From UBA5069 sp963773745 (GTDB lineage Bacteria; Chloroflexota; Anaerolineae; Caldilineales; Caldilineaceae), in assembly GCA_963773745.1 (NCBI GenBank), contig CAVZCL010000005.1, forward strand, positions 868,001 to 932,000: DNA of 64,000 nucleotides, read 5' to 3'. Below are positions 51,570 through 58,849 of this stretch, one piece after another. The notes under the pieces were generated by a model. It did no database searches. It worked only from the letters and a program-made list of their open reading frames with translations, and was not told where the DNA came from. The position numbers and the translations under genes were made by a program. Every line of letters begins with the position of its first letter. Position 1 is the first letter of the stretch.

Positions 51570-53087
51570 TTGAATGAAATTACGCTGGGGCAGCTAGGTT
51601 CCATCCTGCCTGAAATCATCCTGATGTTGGGCGGACTGCTCATCATCATACTGGACACCTTCCTCACTGACGAGGAGGATTCGGGCACGGGCTTCATGGC
51701 GATCGCCGTCGTCTTCCTGATCCTTGGCCTCGTGGGCACCATCCTCCAATTCGGGCTGGATGATGTCAACGTGATGCCGCTGGTGACGGTGGACAAGTTC
51801 GCGAGCTTCATGAAGATCACCGTGTACAGCAGCATGCTCCTCGTGGCGATTGCCGGTGGCAGCTTCATGAACAAGCGGCTGGCCGGGCGGGGCGAGTTCT
51901 GGTCGCTCTTCCTCTTCGTTACGCTGGCCATGAGCTTTGCCATTAGCGCCAACAACCTGCTGCTCATCTTCCTGGCGATTGAGTTCCTCTCAATTACCAG
52001 TTACCTGCTTGTGGGCTTCCTGCGCGATTCACGCCGCAGCACCGAGGCGGGTGTCAAGTACTTCCTCTATGGCTCCGTAGCGTCGTCGATTATGCTCTAC
52101 GGCATGAGCTTCCTCTACGGCGCGAGCGGCTCGCTCTACCTGCCCGATATCGCGGCTGCGCTGGCGGCCAACCCGCCAGTGACGACCATCGTCATGCCGG
52201 CCACCGTCATGATTCTGGTGGGGCTTGGCTTCAAGACAAGCCTTGCGCCCTTCCACCAGTGGACGCCCGATGTTTATGAAGGCGCGCTCACGCCGATTAC
52301 CGCCTACCTCTCCACCGCCTCCAAGGCTGCCGCTTTCGCCGTAATGGCTCGCCTCCTGATTGTGGGCCTCGGCGGCTTTGACGTCGACTGGGTGCCTGTG
52401 CTCATCGGCCTCTCGGTCCTCTCCATGACGGTGGGCAACCTCGTCGCCATGAAGCAGACGAGTGTCAAGCGCATGCTCGCCTACAGCTCGATTGCGCAGG
52501 CGGGCTACATGCTCATGGGGCTGGCCAGCATCGTCACGCCCGAGCAGGGTGATGTCAACGTGCTGGGCATGAATGGCATCAATGGGCTGATGATTTTCCT
52601 CTTCGCCTATCTCTTCACCAACATCGGCGCCTTCCTGGTGGTGATGGCTGTGGAGGAGACCGAGGGCAACTCGGACATCAGCTCCTTCAACGGGCTGGGC
52701 AAGCGCTCGCCCTGGCTGGCGTGGACGATGTTCATCTTCCTTCTCTCGCTGGCAGGCATTCCGCTCACAGGCGGCTTCATTGGCAAGTTCTTTGTCTTTG
52801 GCGCGGCGGTGCAGCATCGCTACTTTTATTTGGTGGCGATTGCCGCCATCAACGCAGGCATTGCCGCCTACTACTACCTGAATGTCGTGCGCGCCATGTT
52901 CTTCCCTGCCTCCGATCGGCCGGAAGCCGCCGAGGATTACAAGCCGGCGCCCATGCGCACGCCGCTTGCGGTGCAGTTGGTGCTGGTGATTTGCCTCGTG
53001 GCCACAATCTGGCTGGGCCTTTACCCGCCCCGCATCATCGACTGGGCCAACAGCGCGTCGCAGCAGTTGCTGACATTCATCTATTAG
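51570..53087 (+). CDS. nuoN: NADH-quinone oxidoreductase subunit N, copy 2
   Basis: 505 residues from TTG 51570 (LNEITLGQLGSILPEIILML), the start that avoids overlap with nuoM2 and follows TTGGGGGC. Glu in IFLAIEFLSITSYLLVGFLR, Lys in KTSLAPFHQWTPDVYEGALT and KRMLAYSSIAQAGYML are conserved. Last gene of the second cluster, followed by a terminator. No nuoB, C, D, E, F, G or I is present in the cluster. Confidence 0.95.
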   Translation: MNEITLGQLGSILPEIILMLGGLLIIILDTFLTDEEDSGTGFMAIAVVFLILGLVGTILQFGLDDVNVMPLVTVDKFASFMKITVYSSMLLVAIAGGSFMNKRLAGRGEFWSLFLFVTLAMSFAISANNLLLIFLAIEFLSITSYLLVGFLRDSRRSTEAGVKYFLYGSVASSIMLYGMSFLYGASGSLYLPDIAAALAANPPVTTIVMPATVMILVGLGFKTSLAPFHQWTPDVYEGALTPITAYLSTASKAAAFAVMARLLIVGLGGFDVDWVPVLIGLSVLSMTVGNLVAMKQTSVKRMLAYSSIAQAGYMLMGLASIVTPEQGDVNVLGMNGINGLMIFLFAYLFTNIGAFLVVMAVEETEGNSDISSFNGLGKRSPWLAWTMFIFLLSLAGIPLTGGFIGKFFVFGAAVQHRYFYLVAIAAINAGIAAYYYLNVVRAMFFPASDRPEAAEDYKPAPMRTPLAVQLVLVICLVATIWLGLYPPRIIDWANSASQQLLTFIY

Positions 53088-53126
53088 GCGGCGCGTTGGC
53101 AGAAGGCACAACCGAGACAGAGTGTG

Positions 53127-53165
53127 CGTCAGGGGGCAAAGGCTTGCTCCCTGACGTTTGCTTTT
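53127..53165 (+). terminator. Rho-independent terminator of nuo cluster 2
   Basis: Stem CGTCAGGG / CCCTGACG (53127-53134 / 53149-53156) encloses a second small stem GCAA-AGGC-TTGC and is followed by TTTGCTTTTT. It lies 40 bp after nuoN2. Confidence 0.85.
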
Positions 53166-53175
53166 TGCGGCCGTT

Positions 53176-53346
53176 GTAGGTCACGTCTCTGGCGTGACGC
53201 CGTTGTAGGTCACGTCTCCGACGTGACGCAGTCCGCAGCTGAACTTCAGCCCTGCGGGCTGCGTCACGCCAGAGACGTGACCTGCAACTGCGTCACGTCA
53301 GGAGACGTGACCTACAACGGCGTCACGCCGGAGACGTGACCTGCAA
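53176..53346. repeat. REP-like array (GTCACG family)
   Basis: Two direct units GTTGTAGGTCACGTCTCTGG (53174) and its neighbour at 53203 face three inverted units ending GACCTGCAAC or GACCTACAAC (to about 53346). Each has a GTAG (or GCAG) head and a stem GTCACG / CGTGAC. With the preceding terminator this fills most of the 353-bp gap 53088-53440; the last ~95 bp before the next gene hold no clear feature. Confidence 0.85.
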
Positions 53347-53440
53347 CTGTCCCCGTTCCGCACCATGCACGACTGCGGGTATAATTGAGCCGCCATGGCT
53401 GCGATGGCCATCGTCGAACTTGTGCAACTCATGAGGTCTT

Positions 53441-54982
53441 GTGCGTAAAGCGCTTTCCGTCCGTCAATTGACTGCATTCGTTCTCATCGCCGGCGCGTTG
53501 CTTGCGGCGCTGCTGGCGCCGTGGGCCGCGCGGGCGCAAACGGCCGGCGCGGCGCCCACGCGCAACTGGGCCATCAGCATAGCAATTGCGCCGGGCGCGC
53601 CCGACCGCGTCCTCGCCGGCACGCTCAACGCGCCCGACCCGCCCACCGTCTTTCGCAGCGCAGATGGCGGCGTCTCCTGGTCGCCCGCGGCGGGTGGGCT
53701 TGCCGCCAACATAAGCGTCTCCGGCCTGGCTTTCGATCCGCAGAACCCCAATACGGTCCTGGCGGCCGATGGCGTGGAAGGGCTGCTCTTCCGCAGCGAC
53801 GATGGCGGCGCCACCTGGGCCGAAGTGCCGGCAATCCGTGCGCTCCTCACCGAGACAAGCGCCGTAGGAGAGCTCTATGCGGCCGTCGAGGGGGGCGTCA
53901 CCACCTGGTACGCGTCCACCCGCTTCGACGGCGTCCTGCGCAGCCAGGATACGGGTGCAACGTGGACCAAGCTCGACGCCGGCCTGGCGGGCGAGGCGCG
54001 CCGTGTGCGCGAAGTGGTGCGCTGGCGCGACACCCTCTTTGCCGGCACCCATGACGGTGTCTATATCTACGATACGGCTTCCTCCACGTGGGTGCGCTCA
54101 ACCGGCTTTCCCACCGGTCTCATCGTCTTTAGCCTGACGGCGGCCAACGATGTGCTCTATGCCGGCAGTGGCGAGGGCATCCTCTACAGCGCGGACGGGC
54201 AGAACTGGACGCGTGCGCCCGGCTTCCCCGTCACCATTGTCTACGACGTGGTGCAGGCGGGGAACACCGTGGTGGCGGCCACCGACGTGGGCATCTTCAC
54301 GGGCATTGAAGGCACCTGGCAGCAGGCGCTGCTCAATGGCGCGCCCTATGGCGGTGTCAGTTATGCCGTGGACAATACGCCCAAGGCCCCGCGCACTATC
54401 TACGTGGGCACGGAGGCGGACTGGGTGCTGCGCAGCGACGACCAGGGGCGTAACTTCTACGCCGTGACGGGCATGCCGCCGCTCGACGTGGTGGCGGCGC
54501 TGGCTACGCCCACTGCAACGCCCACCAACACGCCGCTGCCCACCCCTACACCTACCGAGACGCCTACAGCGACCTTTACACCCACGCCCACTGACACGGC
54601 CACGCCGTCTCCCACGCCGACCGAGACGCCCACGCCCACCATTACGCCGACGCCTACAGAGACGCCCACGGCAACGATTACGCCCACGCCCACCAATACG
54701 CTAACGGCGGAGGAGTTGCTGGCGCTGATCCCTACGGCAACACCAACGCCGACCGACACGGCCACACCCACCAACACGCCCACGCCCACCATCACGCCTA
54801 CGGCAACGCCCTCGCCCACGGCCACCAACACGCCGACGATTACGCCCACGCCGCGGCCGATTGACTTTGAGAAGATCGCCAACACCACCTTGCCGCCTCT
54901 CTTCCTGGGGCTGGGCTTTGTCGCGCTCTTTGTGATTCTGGCCGCCGCCTTTGCAATTTTGCGCGGGCCGAAGGATATGTAG
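53441..54982 (+). CDS. Secreted beta-propeller-like protein on a Thr/Pro stalk, membrane-anchored
   Basis: 513 residues from GTG 53441. A signal peptide (to about residue 32, ...APWAARAQ) is followed by a ~300-residue domain of repeated BNR/sortilin-like blades, e.g. VFRSADGGVSWSPAAGG, LFRSDDGGATWAEVP and VLRSQDTGATWTKLDAG. Next comes a ~115-residue stalk of TPT/TPTPTET repeats, probably a glycosylated spacer. A C-terminal helix FLGLGFVALFVILAAAFAIL anchors it in the membrane. Such stalked propellers are common in Chloroflexota; the ligand is unknown. Confidence 0.85.
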   Translation: MRKALSVRQLTAFVLIAGALLAALLAPWAARAQTAGAAPTRNWAISIAIAPGAPDRVLAGTLNAPDPPTVFRSADGGVSWSPAAGGLAANISVSGLAFDPQNPNTVLAADGVEGLLFRSDDGGATWAEVPAIRALLTETSAVGELYAAVEGGVTTWYASTRFDGVLRSQDTGATWTKLDAGLAGEARRVREVVRWRDTLFAGTHDGVYIYDTASSTWVRSTGFPTGLIVFSLTAANDVLYAGSGEGILYSADGQNWTRAPGFPVTIVYDVVQAGNTVVAATDVGIFTGIEGTWQQALLNGAPYGGVSYAVDNTPKAPRTIYVGTEADWVLRSDDQGRNFYAVTGMPPLDVVAALATPTATPTNTPLPTPTPTETPTATFTPTPTDTATPSPTPTETPTPTITPTPTETPTATITPTPTNTLTAEELLALIPTATPTPTDTATPTNTPTPTITPTATPSPTATNTPTITPTPRPIDFEKIANTTLPPLFLGLGFVALFVILAAAFAILRGPKDM

Positions 54983-55107
54983 GGTTCAAGCGTTCAGAAG
55001 TTCAAGAGTATCGTTGACGCGTTCAGTTGTTTTCGGGGCACTGGGTGCAGTTCGTGCGCTGCGCGCCTCAATCGTCAATGCTCAAATTTCAATCCTCAAT
55101 CATCCCC

Positions 55108-56718
55108 ATGACCACACTTGCCGCAATCGCCCGCCACATAGCCCTGCTCGCCGACGCACCGCTGCCCAACGTCGAGGTGTTGCATGTCACCGCTGACAGC
55201 CGCGCCGTGATGCCGGGCACGCTCTTCTTTGCCGTGAGTGGCGGGCGCGCCGATGGCCATCGCTTTGCCGGCGATGCGCTGGCGCGTGGCGCGGTGGGCG
55301 TGGTGGGCACCGAGTCGCGCAGCGCACTCGAAGCAGCAACTCTGCTGCCCCAGGGCGCAGCCTACCTGCAGGTGGCCGACAGCAGAGAAGCGCTGGCCGC
55401 CGCGGCTGCGCTCCTGCATGGCTTCCCGAGCCATACGCTCGCCGTCATTGGCGTCACCGGCACTGACGGCAAGACGACGACCTCGAGCATCATCGAGAGC
55501 ATCCTCGTCGCGGCCACGCGCACGGAGGACGCGCCTGCAGGCCGTGTGGGCGTGGTAACGACCGTAGGCGCGCGCATTGGCGGCCGCGAAATCGACACAG
55601 GCTTCCACGTGACGACGCCCGATGCGCCCGATGTGCAACAATACCTGGCATCCATGCGCGACGCCGGCTGCACCTATGCTGTAGTCGAGAGCACGAGCCA
55701 CGGGCTGCACCAGCGGCGCGTGGGCTCCGTGGAGTACGACGTGGCGGTCGTCACCAACATCACGCATGAGCACCTCGACTATCACGGCACGCGCGATGCC
55801 TACGTTGCGGCCAAGGCGCTGCTCTTTCGCGCGCTCCATGCCGGCGAGGCCAAGGCGGCCATCCCCCGCTGCGCCGTGCTCAACGCCGACGACGCAGGCA
55901 GCTACGGTGCGCTGCAGGCCGCCATGGCCGACGAGGCGGCGCACACGGGGCGCACAGTTAGCCAGCGCAGCTACAGCATACGTGACGACGCAGAGGCGGA
56001 TCTTTACGCAACCAATATTGCCTACCGCCCCGACGCGACCCATTTCGACATCCACTGGTGGGGCGGGCCGCCCCTGGCAGTGGCGTCACGGCTCATCGGC
56101 GAGTTCAACGTGGCCAATGTGCTGGCCGCAGCAACGGCCACGCTTGCGCTGGGCATTGCCCCGCACACCGTGGTGCAAGGAATTGCCGACTTTGCCGGTG
56201 TTCTTGGCCGCATGGAGCGGATGGAACGGGGCCAGCCCTTTACCGCAATTGTGGATTTTGCCCATTCGCCCGCCAGCCTCGAGCGGGCGCTCAACACGCT
56301 GCGCCCACTGCTGGGCACGGCTCCGGATGGGAGGCCCGGGCGGCTGATTGCCATCTTCGGCAGCGCCGGGCTGCGCGACCGCACCAAGCGCCGCTGGATG
56401 GGTGAGATCAGCGGCCGCCTGGCCGATTACACGATCATTACCGCCGAAGACCCGCGCACCGAGGACGTCAACGCCATCTGCGCTGAAATTGAGGCGGGCG
56501 TGCGCGAGCATGTGAGCAGCGAGCGCTACCGTATTGTGGCCGACCGCACCGAGGCCATACGTCAGGGGGTGGCTATGGCGCAGCCGGGCGACATTGTGGC
56601 CGCCTTTGGCAAAGGCCACGAGCGCAGCATGTGCTACGGCGAAACCGAATACCCATGGAGCGACCAGGCGGCCATGCTTGCGGCGCTTGAGACGCGCAAG
56701 CGCGTGGACGTCGCGTAG
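55108..56718 (+). CDS. MurE-type Mur ligase (UDP-MurNAc-dipeptide ligase-like)
   Basis: 536 residues from ATG 55108 (MTTLAAIARHIALLADAPLP). The ATP loop is GVTGTDGKTTTSSIIESIL near residue 117. The central domain has VTNITHEHLDYHGTRDAYV and the C-terminal domain FGSAGLRDRTKRRWMGEI. At the amino-acid specificity site it reads TAEDPRTEDVNAI, not the DNPR of meso-DAP-adding enzymes, so the added residue may differ. It lies alone, away from other cell-wall genes. The TAG stop is the head of a REP pair. Confidence 0.88.
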   Translation: MTTLAAIARHIALLADAPLPNVEVLHVTADSRAVMPGTLFFAVSGGRADGHRFAGDALARGAVGVVGTESRSALEAATLLPQGAAYLQVADSREALAAAAALLHGFPSHTLAVIGVTGTDGKTTTSSIIESILVAATRTEDAPAGRVGVVTTVGARIGGREIDTGFHVTTPDAPDVQQYLASMRDAGCTYAVVESTSHGLHQRRVGSVEYDVAVVTNITHEHLDYHGTRDAYVAAKALLFRALHAGEAKAAIPRCAVLNADDAGSYGALQAAMADEAAHTGRTVSQRSYSIRDDAEADLYATNIAYRPDATHFDIHWWGGPPLAVASRLIGEFNVANVLAAATATLALGIAPHTVVQGIADFAGVLGRMERMERGQPFTAIVDFAHSPASLERALNTLRPLLGTAPDGRPGRLIAIFGSAGLRDRTKRRWMGEISGRLADYTIITAEDPRTEDVNAICAEIEAGVREHVSSERYRIVADRTEAIRQGVAMAQPGDIVAAFGKGHERSMCYGETEYPWSDQAAMLAALETRKRVDVA

Positions 56719-56787
56719 CGGCGGCTTCAGCCGCCGTTCTCGAGGACGCGCCGCGATCCACACCTACGGCGGCTGAAGCCGCCGCTA
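56715..56787. repeat. REP-like inverted pair (GGCGGCT family) at the murE-like stop
   Basis: Full GTAG...CTAC element with the TCTCGAGGACGCG linker. GTAG at 56715-56718 includes the TAG stop of the Mur ligase. The rest of the gap to 57044 contains no gene. Confidence 0.9.
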
Positions 56788-57044
56788 CGAAGGCGTCGCG
56801 CGCTTGCGGGACAAAGGGGTAATTTCGCATGTCCCTGTTCCCCTTTTACCGGCCGCATCTTCTATTCTGCACAGGTCAGAAGCACTCTTGTTTGCAGGCG
56901 CAACCTGATGTATGATCACCCCGTCGAACTATCCCTGCGGTCCAGTGGTACGTGCGCCCCACGCGCATCCACGCCAGGCTCAGGACCCCTGAACAAAGAA
57001 GTTATCAAAAATACCCAAGTCATTAGAATTGAAGGAGACTGCGC

Positions 57045-58718
57045 ATGCAGGCGAAAACGCGCGTATGGCCGGCCCTTGTGGCTGTCCTGTTTCTGACTTT
57101 GTTACTCGCAGCGTGCGGCGGCGGAACAAGCGGAAAGACCTGGTTCAACCTGCCGTCCGCAACGGTGGACATTGGAGCGAACGGCGCAGCCAGCTTCCAT
57201 GGGGTGCCCATTCCTGCGCAGTTGCTTGCGCCTGCCCAGGTTGAAACGCTGCAGTCCCTCGACGCCCAACAGGTTGAGGCGCGCTTTGGCTACAACGGCA
57301 TTCGTGCGTCCCTCAATGGCGAGCAGTTGCCGTCACTGGCGTGGGACGCCGAGTCGGAGGCAACGCTCCAGGACCTCGTCAGACGAGTTCCCGGTCTGCC
57401 GCAATCCAACTTGATTGCACGCGCGCTGCCCTGGATGCGCACCATTGGCTCCGGTGTGGCGATTAACCTGCCGCCGGCTGCCGGCGCAACCGCACGCGAC
57501 ATTCCGGCCTGGCGCGAAGAGGCGACTGTTGTCCCGCAGACGGTTGACACCCCATCACTGGCGCTCGACGTGAGCAGCATCAACTTTGATGATCAGGGCA
57601 ATGCCCGCCTGGGTAATGTGCCCCTCTCCGCCCTGGGCGCGCCGGTCTCTTTGCCCCCTGCCACGCTTCAGCTGCTCGACCAGCTCGGCATCCAGAAGCT
57701 CACCATTGACACGCAGCCCGACGGCCTCCACCTGTCAATCAACGACAGGGCACTGCCCACCGTTGCCTACGATGCCGAGTCGCTGGGGCGCGCCGTTGCG
57801 CTCGTCAACCAGCTCATGCCGGATTCCGGCATGGCCGACACGCTGGCGCAGGTGGCCACTGTGCTGCCCGCCGCCGATGCCCAAATCGCCGTCACCTTCA
57901 ACGGTGAACCCGCCGGCGACACGAACCTGCGCAACCTGAATGTGGCGCTCAACGCTGATGGCTCGCTCACGGCGCTCGGCATTCCCATCCCGGGTGGCCC
58001 ACTGGTGCCCGCTTCGCTCCTGCAGCAACTTGAGGCCGCCAACCTGCAGAATGTGCAGGTCGCGCTCAATGGCGACCGCCTGACCATCCTCAACAATGGT
58101 GAGCCCTTCCCGGCCATCTCCTGGTCACCCGAGGGCATTGATCTCATCAAGACCCTTGCCCCTGCGCTCGCAGGCGTCTCGGCCGATCAAATTCAGGGTG
58201 TGATGGACCTCCTGAACCAGACGGAGGTTGGGCTGAACGTTGCGCTTCCTGGCGCCGAAGCCGCTGCCGCACCCGCCACAGATGCGCTGCCTGCGCCCGA
58301 ATTCGCAGCGGTGGATCTGGGCGAATTCGCACCGCCCATCATCCGCGCTGAGCTGCAGATGGATGCGGCCGGCAACGTGACGCGCATTGGCAACGTGGAG
58401 ATGGCCGATGTGGCAAGCATGGGCCTACCCGCCTCAATTGCCCTGCCCGCGAATGTGGTGGATATCCTGAAGGCAACCGGCGCCAACCAACTGGCGATTG
58501 TGGCCAACGGCCAGGGCCATCTCGATGTGACGCTTGACGGCCAGCCTGCGATTAGCCTCGACTTCGACTCGGATTCGTTGCGCATGTTGCTGGCGACGCT
58601 CAAGCCGATCCTCAACATCGACATCCTCAACAACCCGGTGATCAGCCAGATCATCGACGAGCAGATCATGCCGCTGGCCCCGGGCGCACAGCTGGACATT
58701 GCCATCGAACTGCCGTAA
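57045..58718 (+). CDS. Lipoprotein with four internal repeats, unknown function
   Basis: 557 residues from ATG 57045 after GAAGGAG. Signal peptide and lipobox: VAVLFLTLLLAACGG, with Cys near residue 24. The mature part holds about four related units. Each has a G-x-x-x-x-x-G-x-P strand, an LP..LL..L helix, then a hairpin ending in a motif like LNGEQLPSLAWDAES, INDRALPTVAYDAES, LNNGEPFPAISWSPEG or LDGQPAISLDFDSDS. No known domain was recognised. Exported and membrane-anchored by lipid; frame intact. Confidence 0.85.
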   Translation: MQAKTRVWPALVAVLFLTLLLAACGGGTSGKTWFNLPSATVDIGANGAASFHGVPIPAQLLAPAQVETLQSLDAQQVEARFGYNGIRASLNGEQLPSLAWDAESEATLQDLVRRVPGLPQSNLIARALPWMRTIGSGVAINLPPAAGATARDIPAWREEATVVPQTVDTPSLALDVSSINFDDQGNARLGNVPLSALGAPVSLPPATLQLLDQLGIQKLTIDTQPDGLHLSINDRALPTVAYDAESLGRAVALVNQLMPDSGMADTLAQVATVLPAADAQIAVTFNGEPAGDTNLRNLNVALNADGSLTALGIPIPGGPLVPASLLQQLEAANLQNVQVALNGDRLTILNNGEPFPAISWSPEGIDLIKTLAPALAGVSADQIQGVMDLLNQTEVGLNVALPGAEAAAAPATDALPAPEFAAVDLGEFAPPIIRAELQMDAAGNVTRIGNVEMADVASMGLPASIALPANVVDILKATGANQLAIVANGQGHLDVTLDGQPAISLDFDSDSLRMLLATLKPILNIDILNNPVISQIIDEQIMPLAPGAQLDIAIELP

Positions 58719-58751
58719 CAGCGGGTTGAAGGTTGAAGGTTTATAGGTTAA

Positions 58752-58803
58752 AAGGGTTGAAGGGCCGGCTCGCGTTCGTAGAGCCGGCCCTTCAGCCTTT
58801 TTA
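58752..58803. terminator. Bidirectional terminator hairpin between convergent genes
   Basis: Perfect 14-bp stem TGAAGGGCCGGCTC / GAGCCGGCCCTTCA (58758-58771 / 58781-58794) with a 9-nt loop, T-rich on the + strand side (CTTTTTA) and A-rich before it. Suited to stop both convergent transcripts. Confidence 0.8.
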
Positions 58804-58849
58804 CCCATAAACCTCTAGACCTTTAGACCTTTAGACCTTTAGACTTGCA
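58804..58849. repeat. CTTTAGAC octamer repeat entering a gene end
   Basis: Four tandem octamers CTTTAGAC/CTCTAGAC (58812-58844) overlap the 3' end of the minus-strand gene; its last residues KSKGLKV and stop are encoded by repeat DNA. A GGTTGAAGG repeat on the other side (58723-58757) follows the lipoprotein stop. Confidence 0.75.

Noticed and set aside
53176..53346. CRISPR array
   Set aside because: The repeats are palindromic, partly inverted and lack unique equal-length spacers; no cas gene is nearby.
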